Part shown: in pieces, positions 34,720 through 43,794 of the stretch | Position numbering within the stretch: position 1 is the stretch's first letter | Layout of the letters: each line of letters opens with the position of its first letter | Origin: Pontibacterium sp049599735 | GTDB lineage: Bacteria; Pseudomonadota; Gammaproteobacteria; Pseudomonadales; Balneatricaceae | Length of the DNA: 64,000 nucleotides | NCBI GenBank assembly: GCA_049599735.1 | Contig: JBMYOX010000003.1 | Location: 41,003 to 105,002 of the forward strand | Reading direction: 5' to 3' | Translations under genes and position numbers: made by a program | Notes under the pieces: generated by a model | The model's input: only the letters and a program-made list of their open reading frames with translations | Told to the model about the DNA's origin: nothing | Databases searched by the model: none

Positions 34720-35976
34720 TTACTTGTAGACCGGGAAACGTGCACATAACTCTTTCACCTGCGCTTTAACGGCCGCAATAACATCATCGTTATTGATATC
34801 GTCCAGAATATCGCAGATCCAGTTTGTCAGCTGAGTCGCTTCTGCTTCTTTAAAACCACGACGGGTAATTGCCGGTGTACCAATACGCAAACCGGAAGTG
34901 ACAAAAGGAGAACGCGGGTCGTTAGGCACAGAATTCTTGTTAACGGTGATATTCGCACGGCCCAGAGCCGCATCTGCATCTTTACCGGTAAATTCTTTGT
35001 CGATCATATCCACCAGGAACAGATGATCATCCGTACCACCGGATACAATGTTGATACCACGCGCCAAAAACGCATCAGCCATCGCTTTGGCGTTAACCAC
35101 CACCTGTGCCTGATACGCTTTCCACTCATCTTCCATCGCTTCTTTAAAGCATACTGCTTTTGCCGCAATCACATGCATCAGCGGGCCACCCTGAGACTCA
35201 GGGAAGACTGCAAAATTCAGCTTTTTCTGCAGAGCTTCATCAGCACGGGCCGACAGAATCAGGCCACCACGGGGGCCACCCAGTGTTTTATGAGTGGTTG
35301 TCGTCACTACATCGGCGATAGCAATCGGGCTTGGGTATTCACCCGCAGCGACCAAACCTGCAACATGTGCCATATCGACAAACAGGTAAGCACCCACTTT
35401 GTCTGCAATATCACGAAAACGCTGCCAGTCAACAATACGAGAGTAAGCAGAGAAACCCGCCACAATCATTTTTGGTTTATGTTCCAGCGCCAGACGCTCA
35501 ACTTCAGCGTAATCGATTTCACCGGTTTCAGGGTTCAGACCGTACTGTACCGCATTATAAATACGACCGGAAAAAGAGACACTGGCACCATGTGTCAGGT
35601 GTCCGCCGTGGGCCAGGCTCATACCCAGAATAGTATCACCCGGTTTGCACAGTGCCATATAGACCGCAGCGTTTGCCTGAGAACCGGAGTGCGGCTGAAC
35701 GTTGGCATAAGTGGCACCAAACAAGGTGCAGGCACGATCAATCGCCAGCTGTTCCACCACATCAACGTATTCACAGCCACCGTAATAACGCTTATTCGGA
35801 TAACCTTCTGCGTATTTATTGGTCAGAACAGAACCCTGGGCCTGCATAACACGCGGGCTGGTGTAATTTTCTGAAGCGATAAGCTCGATGTGCTCCTCCT
35901 GACGAGTAGCTTCTGACTGCATGGCAGTCCACAGATCTGCGTCAAAATCAGCGATCGACATATCTTTGCTAAACAT
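34720..35976 (-). CDS. glyA: Serine hydroxymethyltransferase
   Basis: Interconverts serine and glycine with tetrahydrofolate and supplies one-carbon units; PLP enzyme. 418 residues from ATG 35976, matching Pseudomonas GlyA end to end (ELIASENYTS, GGHLTHG, PLP lysine in TTTTHKTLGGPRGG). The frame is open to 36108, but the family start and an AGGGG upstream indicate 35976. A folded leader lies between promoter and start. Confidence 0.96.
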   Translation of the reverse strand: MFSKDMSIADFDADLWTAMQSEATRQEEHIELIASENYTSPRVMQAQGSVLTNKYAEGYPNKRYYGGCEYVDVVEQLAIDRACTLFGATYANVQPHSGSQANAAVYMALCKPGDTILGMSLAHGGHLTHGASVSFSGRIYNAVQYGLNPETGEIDYAEVERLALEHKPKMIVAGFSAYSRIVDWQRFRDIADKVGAYLFVDMAHVAGLVAAGEYPSPIAIADVVTTTTHKTLGGPRGGLILSARADEALQKKLNFAVFPESQGGPLMHVIAAKAVCFKEAMEDEWKAYQAQVVVNAKAMADAFLARGINIVSGGTDDHLFLVDMIDKEFTGKDADAALGRANITVNKNSVPNDPRSPFVTSGLRIGTPAITRRGFKEAEATQLTNWICDILDDINNDDVIAAVKAQVKELCARFPVYK

Positions 35977-36010
35977 GGTGTGGCGGTCCCCTAAATCCAG
36001 GTATAAAAAC

Positions 36011-36099
36011 CTCAGATTGCACAACGGCTGTGCAGAGCCGAGCAAGGGGGTTAAACCCCTTACAACCTGAGATGGCTTTTTAATAAAGGAAAAATTATA
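36011..36099 (-). promoter_or_regulatory. glyA promoter and structured leader RNA
   Basis: On the minus strand a perfect -10 TATAAT (36099-36094) gives a transcript start near 36087 and a leader of about 110 bases. Within it, CTCAG (36071-36067) pairs with CTGAG (36015-36011) and adjacent TTG with CAA, closing a stem. Inside are AAGGGG-loop-CCCCTT and a second hairpin that can form as CGGCT/AGCCG or as TGCACA/TGTGCA. The closing stem is followed by G and five T. Two mutually exclusive hairpins plus a U-run are what an attenuator or riboswitch needs, but I cannot assign a class. Confidence 0.5.
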
Positions 36100-36165
36100 C
36101 CCCAACATGTTCAGGTCAGCACTTGAAACTGGCGCAAAACCCCATCAATACACTTCATATAACCA

Positions 36166-36192
36166 TAAAAAAGCCCCGTACGCTGACGGGGC
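36166..36192 (-). terminator. Terminator after the Hsp20 gene
   Basis: On the minus strand GCCCCGT, loop CAGCGT, ACGGGGC, then six T; 24 bases after the Hsp20 stop and upstream of the glyA promoter. Confidence 0.88.
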
Positions 36193-36215
36193 TCAGGACT
36201 TGTATCCGGCTATAT

Positions 36216-36635
36216 TTATTCAATATCAACCGAGACCCCGGCTGGTTTCTCTTTTTCTACTTTTGGCAATTCCAGCGAGAGCACTCCGTTTTCAAAGCGG
36301 GCTTTAATTTTGCCCGGATCAATATCTGTACCAACAGACATAGAACGCATATAACGACCAAAATGCCGTTCCTGGCGGATTAACTTGCCTTCGTTCTCTT
36401 CTTTTTCTTCCTGGTGTGTCTCGGCGGTAATGGTCAGCACGCCATTTTCCAGATTCACTTTGATACCGTCTTTTTCAACACCTGGCAGATCGGCTTTAAT
36501 TACATAACCTTCCTCACCTTCATGGACATCAATGGCTGGCATCAACTCTTTTGAACCACGATGCCTGCGCGGCCAAAAAAAATCGTTCATAAACGTATCA
36601 TCAAACAAACTATTAAAGCGGGTTAACTCGCCCAT
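36216..36635 (-). CDS. Hsp20/alpha-crystallin family small heat-shock protein
   Basis: ATP-independent holdase chaperone, 139 residues. Alpha-crystallin domain about 35-130: PAIDVHEGEEGYVIKADLPGVEKDGIKV, then RQERHFGRYMRSMSVG and ENGVLSLELPKVE. The frame is open to 36815, but GAGGA seven bases before the ATG at 36635 and family length set the start. I looked for a sigma-32 promoter upstream and did not find a convincing one. Divergent from ettA. Confidence 0.92.
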   Translation of the reverse strand: MGELTRFNSLFDDTFMNDFFWPRRHRGSKELMPAIDVHEGEEGYVIKADLPGVEKDGIKVNLENGVLTITAETHQEEKEENEGKLIRQERHFGRYMRSMSVGTDIDPGKIKARFENGVLSLELPKVEKEKPAGVSVDIE

Positions 36636-36813
36636 CTGACTATCCTCATTGCTCTGATTATCGATCCAACATCCCGGTTTTTCAGGGTGTTTTGAGTATA
36701 GTTCGCTTAACCACCAGCACACTTTTGGTCTTTTGATCTGTATCAGGTTGGCGTTCACTACCCCCAATCGTTTAAAATCAGGCCATCTTGGTTTACATAT
36801 AGGTTCTGAGCGC

Positions 36814-38478
36814 ATGGCACAGTACGTTTACTCAATGGATCGCGTCGGGAAAATTGTCCCGCCTAAGCGTGAAATTCTTAAAGACATCTCCCTTTCTTTC
36901 TTCCCTGGCGCCAAAATCGGCGTACTGGGCTTAAATGGCTCCGGTAAATCCACACTGCTGCGGATCATGGCGGGCGTTGATCAGGAATACATCGGTGAAG
37001 CCCGCCCGATGCCGGGCATTAATGTAGGTTACCTGGAACAGGAACCTCAGCTGGATGACAACAAAACCGTTCGTGAAGTAGTCGAAGAATCGGTTGCCGA
37101 TGTTAAAGAAGCACTGGCGGGACTGGATGCGGTTTACGCCGCTTACGCAGAACCGGATGCAGACTTTGATGAGCTGGCCAAAAAACAGGCCGAGTTTGAG
37201 AACCTGATTCAGGCCAAAGACGGCCACAACCTGGAAAACACCCTGGAGCGTGCCGCTGAAGCCCTGCGTCTGCCTGCCTGGGATGCGCGTGTAGAGCACC
37301 TGTCCGGCGGTGAGCGCCGCCGTGTAGCCTTATGCCGCTTACTGCTAGACAAACCCGACATGCTGTTGCTGGACGAGCCTACCAACCATCTGGATGCTGA
37401 ATCCGTGGCCTGGATGGAGCGTTTCCTGCAAGAATACCCGGGTACCGTTGTGGCGATTACCCATGACCGTTATTTCCTGGATAATGCCGCAGGCTGGATC
37501 TTGGAACTCGACCGCGGTCGGGGTATTCCTTATGAAGGTAACTACTCTTCCTGGCTGGAACAGAAAGACCAGCGCCTGGAGATGGAAGCCAAACAGGAAG
37601 CTGCGCATCACAAATCCATTTCCTCAGAGCTGGAGTGGGTTCGTCAGGGTCAGAAAGGCCGCCAGTCAAAATCCAAAGCACGTCTGCGCCAGTTTGAAGA
37701 AATGCAGTCCCGTGAATTCCAGACCCGTAATGAAACCCAGGAAATCTACATTCCACCCGGGCCACGTCTGGGCGAAAAAGTCATTGAAGCCAATAACATC
37801 TCCAAAGCCTTTGGCGATAAAGTACTCTTTGATGACCTGAGCTTTTCGATTCCACAAGGTGCCATTGTGGGCATTATCGGCGGTAACGGTGCCGGTAAAT
37901 CGACCCTGTTTAAAATGATCTCCGGTGAAGAAACACCGGATACCGGCACCATCGAACTGGGCTCGACTGTACAACTGGCCTACGTAAATCAGGATCGTGA
38001 ACTGAGCGGTGACAAAACCGTTTTTGAAGAACTTTCTGATGGTCAGGATATGATCACTGTGGGCAACTACACCACACCTGCCCGCGCTTACTGTGGTCGT
38101 TATAACTTTAAAGGCGGTGATCAGCAGAAGTTTGTTAAAGACCTGTCCGGGGGTGAGCGTAACCGCCTGCATATGGCCAAACTGCTGAAAGAAGGCGGCA
38201 ACGTGCTCTTGCTCGATGAGCCGACCAACGACCTGGACGTAGAAACCCTGCGTGCACTGGAAGAAGCCTTACTGGCCTTCCCGGGTTGTGCCGTGGTTAT
38301 TTCCCATGACCGCTGGTTCCTTGACCGTATCTGTACCCATATGCTGGCTTACGAAGGCAACTCCACCGTTGAGTTCTTTGAAGGCAACTACAGTGAGTAC
38401 CAGGAAGACTATAAACGTCGTTTCGGTAAAGAACATCAGCCTGAGCGCATCAAGTACAAACGTATGTCAGATCGATAG
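36814..38478 (+). CDS. ettA: Energy-dependent translational throttle protein EttA (ABC-F)
   Basis: Ribosomal E-site ATPase gating entry into elongation according to the ADP/ATP ratio. 554 residues (E. coli 555), two ABC domains without membrane parts: Walker A GLNGSGKST and GGNGAGKST, signatures LSGGERRRV and LSGGERNRL, Walker B LLLDEPTNHLD and LLLDEPTNDLD, with the arm and the linker between. Start at 36814 by alignment (MAQYVYSM). Confidence 0.96.
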   Translation: MAQYVYSMDRVGKIVPPKREILKDISLSFFPGAKIGVLGLNGSGKSTLLRIMAGVDQEYIGEARPMPGINVGYLEQEPQLDDNKTVREVVEESVADVKEALAGLDAVYAAYAEPDADFDELAKKQAEFENLIQAKDGHNLENTLERAAEALRLPAWDARVEHLSGGERRRVALCRLLLDKPDMLLLDEPTNHLDAESVAWMERFLQEYPGTVVAITHDRYFLDNAAGWILELDRGRGIPYEGNYSSWLEQKDQRLEMEAKQEAAHHKSISSELEWVRQGQKGRQSKSKARLRQFEEMQSREFQTRNETQEIYIPPGPRLGEKVIEANNISKAFGDKVLFDDLSFSIPQGAIVGIIGGNGAGKSTLFKMISGEETPDTGTIELGSTVQLAYVNQDRELSGDKTVFEELSDGQDMITVGNYTTPARAYCGRYNFKGGDQQKFVKDLSGGERNRLHMAKLLKEGGNVLLLDEPTNDLDVETLRALEEALLAFPGCAVVISHDRWFLDRICTHMLAYEGNSTVEFFEGNYSEYQEDYKRRFGKEHQPERIKYKRMSDR

Positions 38479-38490
38479 CAGGAAACAGCT

Positions 38491-38520
38491 AAGGGCTCCG
38501 CAACGGAGCCCTTATTTTTT
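38491..38520 (+). terminator. Terminator after ettA
   Basis: AAGGGCTCCG, loop CAA, CGGAGCCCTT followed by A and six T. Confidence 0.92.
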
Positions 38521-38535
38521 CTGTAGCCCCGTCTC

Positions 38536-39024
38536 TTATTTACGCCTGATTCCGATGGTACGACCAATGTTATCCGGTTTGGCTAAATCTGCCTGTGCCT
38601 TTTCCATCTGCTGAATATTTTCAGCGACATTCGCAGGGAACTCACAGCTTTTACGAAGTTTCAGATCCACACACATGGCCATCTGCTCAAGGGTGGAAGC
38701 CAGATATTCAGTGCCATCATCATTTTTGCCCCACATTTCAAAATATAAATGAAGGCGTTTACTGTCATAGTCCAGCAGTTGGGCACGCACTTCTACAAGC
38801 TGATCCAGCACAACCTCGTTGTCATAGGTAATGTGATTTTCCAGCACCATCCAGGAAATGCCCGTTTTTTCAGTGACCGCCTCACTTAATCCCAGCTCGC
38901 CAACCAACTGCTCACCTGCTTTATCAAAGATCAGGACATAATAAGCAACATTCATATGATTATTGTAATCAAGCCATTCAGGTTTGATAGGGGTGCTGTA
39001 TATTACAGAAGCTTTGTTATGCAT
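38536..39024 (-). CDS. Hot-dog-fold acyl-CoA thioesterase
   Basis: 162 residues of the 4-hydroxybenzoyl-CoA thioesterase superfamily: the N-terminal WLDYNNHMNVAYYV motif has the active-site D/N-H pattern, followed by strands HITYDNEVVLDQLVEVRAQLLDYD. Cleaves an acyl-CoA; substrate cannot be told. Related thioesterases act in carnitine breakdown, but no such genes are near. Single gene. Confidence 0.85.
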   Translation of the reverse strand: MHNKASVIYSTPIKPEWLDYNNHMNVAYYVLIFDKAGEQLVGELGLSEAVTEKTGISWMVLENHITYDNEVVLDQLVEVRAQLLDYDSKRLHLYFEMWGKNDDGTEYLASTLEQMAMCVDLKLRKSCEFPANVAENIQQMEKAQADLAKPDNIGRTIGIRRK

Positions 39025-39227
39025 AGCGCGATCCTTCAGGCAAAGATAATCATCCTATCCTTCTGAGCCACAATCAGAAACCGTTGAAAAAATATTAAGG
39101 CCCCGGCCAGCCTTCCAGGTAACAGTGTTCTGCCTGAGAAGAACAGCCATAAGCACCCGGAAGACTGTATCCCTGAAGCCATCCGGTGCTAAGATAAACG
39201 CAGTTAACCGGTTTTCAGGAGTCAAGT

Positions 39228-39599
39228 GTGAGCCAAAATACCTCTGCCGAACGTCGCCGTTTCACGCGGGTGAACTTCGATGCACAAACAACTATTCTGC
39301 ACCAGGGCAGCAGCTACAACGTTCAGCTGGCTGATATTTCCTTTAAAGGGCTGCTGATTACCTCCGACACCCCTTTGCCCATTGCGTCAGGTGATCACTG
39401 CCTGATTCAGCTTCAGCTGGGCGATCAGTTACTATCCATGCCCGCGCAGCTTACCCACAACGAATCTGACCATTATGGTTTCAAAATAGGGAATTTGGAT
39501 ATTGATACCATCACACACCTGAGACGCCTGGTTGAGCTCAACCTGGGTGATGAGTCCCTGTTCGAGCGTGAACTGGAACAACTACTTCCGCCTGAGTGA
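39228..39599 (+). CDS. PilZ-domain protein (putative cyclic-di-GMP receptor)
   Basis: 123 residues, a single PilZ domain. Both cyclic-di-GMP motifs are intact: R10-R-F-T-R14 and D36-I-S-F-K-G41. No other domain, so it probably acts by binding a partner (motility or polysaccharide machinery). GTG start with CAGGAG six bases upstream. Converges on radA with nine bases between stops. Confidence 0.9.
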   Translation: MSQNTSAERRRFTRVNFDAQTTILHQGSSYNVQLADISFKGLLITSDTPLPIASGDHCLIQLQLGDQLLSMPAQLTHNESDHYGFKIGNLDIDTITHLRRLVELNLGDESLFERELEQLLPPE

Positions 39600-39608
39600 T
39601 CAGGCGGC

Positions 39609-40988
39609 TCATATAGCGTCCAGCGCCTCCGACAAACAAGTGACACCCACCACTTCCATGCCACCCAATGGTTCTTTAGGCACATTGGCTTTAGGCACAA
39701 TAGCCCGTTTAAAGCCATGTTTAGCGGCTTCGCGGATACGCTCCTGACCATTAGGTACCGGGCGAATCTCACCGGACAGCCCCACTTCACCAAAGGCCAT
39801 CAGATCCTGAGGCAACGCCAGGTTTCTGAAGCTGGATACTACAGCCAGCAGCAAAGCCAGATCGGCACCGGTTTCCAGTACTTTTACACCCCCCACTACG
39901 TTTACAAAGACATCCTGATCACCGGTCATCAGGCCGCCATGACGGTTGAGTACCGCCAGCAACATCGCCAGACGATTCTGCTCCAGCCCCACCGCCACCC
40001 GGCGCGGGTTATTCACATGGGATTCATCCACCAGTGCCTGAATTTCCACCAACAAAGGCCGGGTACCTTCCCAGACCACCATGACCACACTGCCAGGGCT
40101 CGGGCTTTCTGCTCGGGATAAAAAGATCGAGCTGGGGTTTTTGACCTCTTTTAAACCACTTTCCAGCATGGCAAACACACCCAGCTCATTCACCGCGCCA
40201 AAACGGTTCTTATGGGAGCGCAAGGTGCGAAAGCGGGAATCGGACGAGCCTTCCAGCTGTAAAGAGCAGTCAATCATATGCTCCAGCACTTTTGGCCCTG
40301 CCAGAGAGCCATCTTTTGTAACGTGTCCTACCAGAAACAATACGGTGCCGGTTTGTTTGGCATAACGGGTCAGGTAAGCCGCTCCTTCACGCACCTGAGA
40401 GACAGAACCAGGGGCCGACTGCACATCAGCCATATGCATCACCTGGATAGAATCAATCACCATCACCTTAGGTTTGATCTGATCGGCAATGGCACAAATC
40501 TGCTCCACCGAGGTTTCAGACAGCATTTTCATGGCGTCTGCTTTTAAACCCAGACGATTAGCACGCATAGCCACCTGTTGCAGGGACTCCTCCCCGGTGA
40601 CATAAAGTGCGGGCATCTGCTCGGACAAGTGACATAAAGTTTGCAGTAATAAAGTACTTTTACCGGCCCCCGGATGGCCGCCAATCAGAATAGCGGACCC
40701 CGGCACCAACCCGCCGCCCAGTACCCGATCTAATTCCTGAGATACCGTCGAGAAGCGTGGCATCGCCTGTAAATCCACTTCAGACAGACTAACAACCTTT
40801 GCACTGCTCGCCGCCCCGCCTGCATAACCATCAAAACGTACATTACGGGTATCATTGCTGCTCTTTGTACTTGCCAGGCGAACTTCTGTCAGGGTATTCC
40901 AGGCATTACAGGCAGTGCACTGCCCCTGCCATTTACTGTAGTCTGAGCCGCAGTCATTACAGACGTAGGCAGTTTTTTGACGGGCCAT
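39609..40988 (-). CDS. radA: DNA repair protein RadA
   Basis: RecA-like helicase that processes recombination branches. 459 residues: zinc finger C10, C13, C24, C27; Walker A GGHPGAGKST at 103-112; the RadA-specific KNRFG motif in SHKNRFGAVNELG; and a C-terminal Lon-protease-like domain (about 280-459). Single gene, ATG at 40988. Confidence 0.96.
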   Translation of the reverse strand: MARQKTAYVCNDCGSDYSKWQGQCTACNAWNTLTEVRLASTKSSNDTRNVRFDGYAGGAASSAKVVSLSEVDLQAMPRFSTVSQELDRVLGGGLVPGSAILIGGHPGAGKSTLLLQTLCHLSEQMPALYVTGEESLQQVAMRANRLGLKADAMKMLSETSVEQICAIADQIKPKVMVIDSIQVMHMADVQSAPGSVSQVREGAAYLTRYAKQTGTVLFLVGHVTKDGSLAGPKVLEHMIDCSLQLEGSSDSRFRTLRSHKNRFGAVNELGVFAMLESGLKEVKNPSSIFLSRAESPSPGSVVMVVWEGTRPLLVEIQALVDESHVNNPRRVAVGLEQNRLAMLLAVLNRHGGLMTGDQDVFVNVVGGVKVLETGADLALLLAVVSSFRNLALPQDLMAFGEVGLSGEIRPVPNGQERIREAAKHGFKRAIVPKANVPKEPLGGMEVVGVTCLSEALDAI

Positions 40989-41142
40989 TCAACTCTCCGG
41001 CGGTACTTAAGTTCAGGCTATGTTACAAAAAATAACCGTTCGACTAAAAGTGTTCTTTATTTATCAGCCACGCGCACTACAATCGGGTATCAGTGACTCT
41101 CTATAACAACGATTAAAAAAGCACCTTCTGAGGATAGAATTA

Positions 41143-42414
41143 ATGAAACTGGAAACCATTGCCGTGCACGGCGGTTATGAAACAGACCCTACCACTAAGT
41201 CGGCTGCGGTACCTATTTATCAAACAACCTCTTATGCCTTTGATGACGCACAACACGGTGCAGACCTGTTTGACCTCAAAGTGCCCGGTAATATCTATAC
41301 ACGTATTATGAACCCCACCACAGATGTGCTGGAAAAACGTGTTGCTGAAATGGAAGGTGGCATCGCCGCACTGGCTGTAGCGTCCGGCATGGCGGCTATT
41401 ACTTATACCATCCAGACACTGGCCGAAGTCGGTGACAATATCGTATCAACCTCCGAACTTTACGGCGGTACTTACAACCTGTTCGCCCATACCCTGCCAC
41501 GCCAGGGCATTGAAGTTCGTTTTGTTAAAAACAATGATTTTGCTGCCATTGAAAGCCAGATCAACGAAAAAACCAAAGCACTCTACTGCGAATCTATCGG
41601 CAATCCGTCCGGTGGCATTGCTGATATTGAAGCGCTAGCTGAGATTGCTCATCGCCACGGTATACCGCTGGTTGTGGATAACACAGTGCCCAGCCCGGCT
41701 ATGTGGCGTCCAATTGAACAAGGCGCTGACATTGTGGTGCAGGCGGCTACTAAATATATCGGCGGACACGGCAACTCTATCGGCGGTGTAATTGTCGATT
41801 CAGGAAACTTCCCCTGGGCTGATAACGCTGAGCGTTTCCCATTACTGAACACACCTGATGTGTCTTATCACGGTGTGGTCTATACCGAAGCCTTTGGCCC
41901 TGCTGCTTTTATTGGGCGCTGCCGTGTTGTGCCTTTGCGCAATATGGGCGCTGCACTTTCACCAATGAACGCCTTCCTGCTGTTACAAGGCCTGGAAACC
42001 TTGTCTCTGCGTATGGAGCGTGTGAACGAAAACACTCTGAAAGTAGCACAGTTCCTGGAAAGTCAGGAAGCCGTTGCCTGGGTGAAATATGCCGGTCTGG
42101 AAAGTCACCCGGATCACGCACTGGCACAGAAATATATGAACGGACAGGCCTCCGGCATTCTGAGCTTTGGCCTGAAAGGCGGACGCGAAGCAACCCGTAC
42201 TTTCTATGACGCGCTGCAAATCTTTAAGCGTTTGGTGAATATTGGTGACTGTAAGTCGCTGGCTTCTATTCCGGCTGAAACCACTCACCGCCAGCTTAAC
42301 GATGAAGAACTGGCCTCTGCCGGTGTTTCACCGGAAATGGTACGTTTGTCTGTTGGTATCGAGCATATTGATGACCTGCTGGCCGACCTTCAGCAGGCGC
42401 TGAGTGCACAGTAA
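41143..42414 (+). CDS. metY: O-acetylhomoserine sulfhydrylase (MetY type)
   Basis: PLP enzyme making homocysteine from O-acetylhomoserine and sulfide. 423 residues of the Cys/Met metabolism family: YTRIMNPTTDVLEKRVA, SELYGGTYNLF, PLP lysine in ATKYIGGHGNSIGG, and GDCKSLASIPAETTHRQL near the end. TGAGGA lies about nine bases before ATG. A SAM or SAH riboswitch was looked for in the 150 bp upstream and not seen. Confidence 0.94.
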   Translation: MKLETIAVHGGYETDPTTKSAAVPIYQTTSYAFDDAQHGADLFDLKVPGNIYTRIMNPTTDVLEKRVAEMEGGIAALAVASGMAAITYTIQTLAEVGDNIVSTSELYGGTYNLFAHTLPRQGIEVRFVKNNDFAAIESQINEKTKALYCESIGNPSGGIADIEALAEIAHRHGIPLVVDNTVPSPAMWRPIEQGADIVVQAATKYIGGHGNSIGGVIVDSGNFPWADNAERFPLLNTPDVSYHGVVYTEAFGPAAFIGRCRVVPLRNMGAALSPMNAFLLLQGLETLSLRMERVNENTLKVAQFLESQEAVAWVKYAGLESHPDHALAQKYMNGQASGILSFGLKGGREATRTFYDALQIFKRLVNIGDCKSLASIPAETTHRQLNDEELASAGVSPEMVRLSVGIEHIDDLLADLQQALSAQ

Positions 42415-42507
42415 CCCGCACGTCACATAAACCCGGGAGGTCAGCCAAAGGCGGGCCACCCTTAAAAAATACGGAGAAAGGTTTCATGACAAGGACAGGA
42501 GAACGTC

Positions 42508-43731
42508 ATGTTTAAAAAAGTATTACTCAGCTCGGCCATCACGGCCGGTGTGCTTGTATCAGGCACCAGCCAGGCCGGACTTTTTAGCATTGCCGTTACA
42601 GCACCGGCTGTTGGCCTGCTCTACACCCAATCCTTTAACGATGCCGAAGACTCTCTGAATGCCTTTGATGTTGCTAACCTGACCGCAAACCTGCCCGGCT
42701 TTAACGCCGCCACAGACAGTGCCACCGCTGTTCTTGACTATCGCGGACTGGATATGGCTTTTGAATATCCGGTTAATTCTGCAGCCCTGATTTTCAGCGT
42801 ACCTTCTCTGGGTATTACACAAACCTTTAGTGGTGCTACCCGTGCGGAGAGCAACGATCTGCTTATTGATTTTTTGCAGAGTGAAGGCGGAGATCTGCTT
42901 AACCGGATTAACAAAACGCTGGCTGAAGTGTCCGCCACAGACCCGATAGCCGGTAATCCCAACAGCCTGATGTCCACCCAGCTTGATACTATCCATAACA
43001 TCGCTATCAGTGACAACAATACCAGCACCCGCGCGGATACCTTTGATACCGATAATAAGTTTGATATCGGCATTCGCTTCGCCAGCCACCGTGCAGAAGG
43101 TAACGATATCGAGTCAGTTCAGTTGCCGCTGAGCTATACGTTCAACTTCGATAACCGTCCGGGCCATAAGCTACAGATAAGACTGCCTGTCTCTTATACC
43201 CTGATCAACAATCAAGCCGAAAGTTACACCCTCGGCAGCAGCCTGGCTTACAGCTTCCCGGTGAATGACCAGTTATCCTTTACACCGGCTATTACCTACG
43301 GGGCGGCAGGCTCGGTCAACCTGGGCACCGTGGCTGCGCTTCAGACACTATCCCTGACAACCCGTTACGATTTTGAGATGCTTAATCACCAATGGCGTTT
43401 TGGTAATACCCTCGCCAGGCTTCGTACGCTGGAACTGGACTTTGGCGATTATGTGATCAATCCCGACCTTAGCAACAATGCCATCGTCAACAGCCTTACC
43501 TGGCGATCCGTTCCTGTAGACTGGGCCGACCTGGATGTCTTTTTCTCCGATACCCGCTTTTATGGGGACAAACTCTATTCAGAGCGCAGCAACGAGATTG
43601 GTTTCTCAATGACTCCGACCCACAACCGGTTCGGCTTCTCAGACTTTGCCTTCCGGGGCGGTGCCAGCTACGTGTTTACCGACAGGGATGAACTAAACGG
43701 CTTTAAGTTTAATATGAATTCTTCATTTTAA
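42508..43731 (+). CDS. Putative outer-membrane beta-barrel protein of unknown function
   Basis: 407 residues. Signal peptide of 23 residues (VSGTSQA/GLFS). Residues about 50-190 look like a soluble domain; from about 195 the sequence alternates polar and hydrophobic residues in strand-length pieces (LPLSYTFNFDN, HKLQIRLPVSYTL, YTLGSSLAYSFPV, TLSLTTRYDFEM) and ends in phenylalanine (NMNSSF), as autotransporter-like barrels do. I cannot name a family. GGAG upstream of ATG. The next gene is a Sel1/SPOR protein 63 bp downstream, possibly co-transcribed. Confidence 0.75.
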   Translation: MFKKVLLSSAITAGVLVSGTSQAGLFSIAVTAPAVGLLYTQSFNDAEDSLNAFDVANLTANLPGFNAATDSATAVLDYRGLDMAFEYPVNSAALIFSVPSLGITQTFSGATRAESNDLLIDFLQSEGGDLLNRINKTLAEVSATDPIAGNPNSLMSTQLDTIHNIAISDNNTSTRADTFDTDNKFDIGIRFASHRAEGNDIESVQLPLSYTFNFDNRPGHKLQIRLPVSYTLINNQAESYTLGSSLAYSFPVNDQLSFTPAITYGAAGSVNLGTVAALQTLSLTTRYDFEMLNHQWRFGNTLARLRTLELDFGDYVINPDLSNNAIVNSLTWRSVPVDWADLDVFFSDTRFYGDKLYSERSNEIGFSMTPTHNRFGFSDFAFRGGASYVFTDRDELNGFKFNMNSSF

Positions 43732-43794
43732 TTCAGCTCCGGACAGAGCAGACAGCAACCCACTGCCTGCGCTGCCCGTTACCCGGGCCAGGTA

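Noticed and set aside
35023..35874. A 283-residue open frame on the plus strand opposite glyA
   Set aside because: It is antisense to a conserved gene, with composition of a shadow frame and no ribosome site or domain.
36636..36813. Sigma-32 promoter for the Hsp20 gene
   Set aside because: A CCCTGAAA-like -35 is present but no CCCCAT-like -10 at the right distance.
40989..41142. SAM/SAH riboswitch upstream of metY
   Set aside because: No matching conserved boxes or stem pattern was recognised.
42436..42462. GGGAGGTCAGCC...CCACCC imperfect stem after metY as a terminator
   Set aside because: Two mismatches, and what follows is A-rich rather than T-rich on the plus strand.
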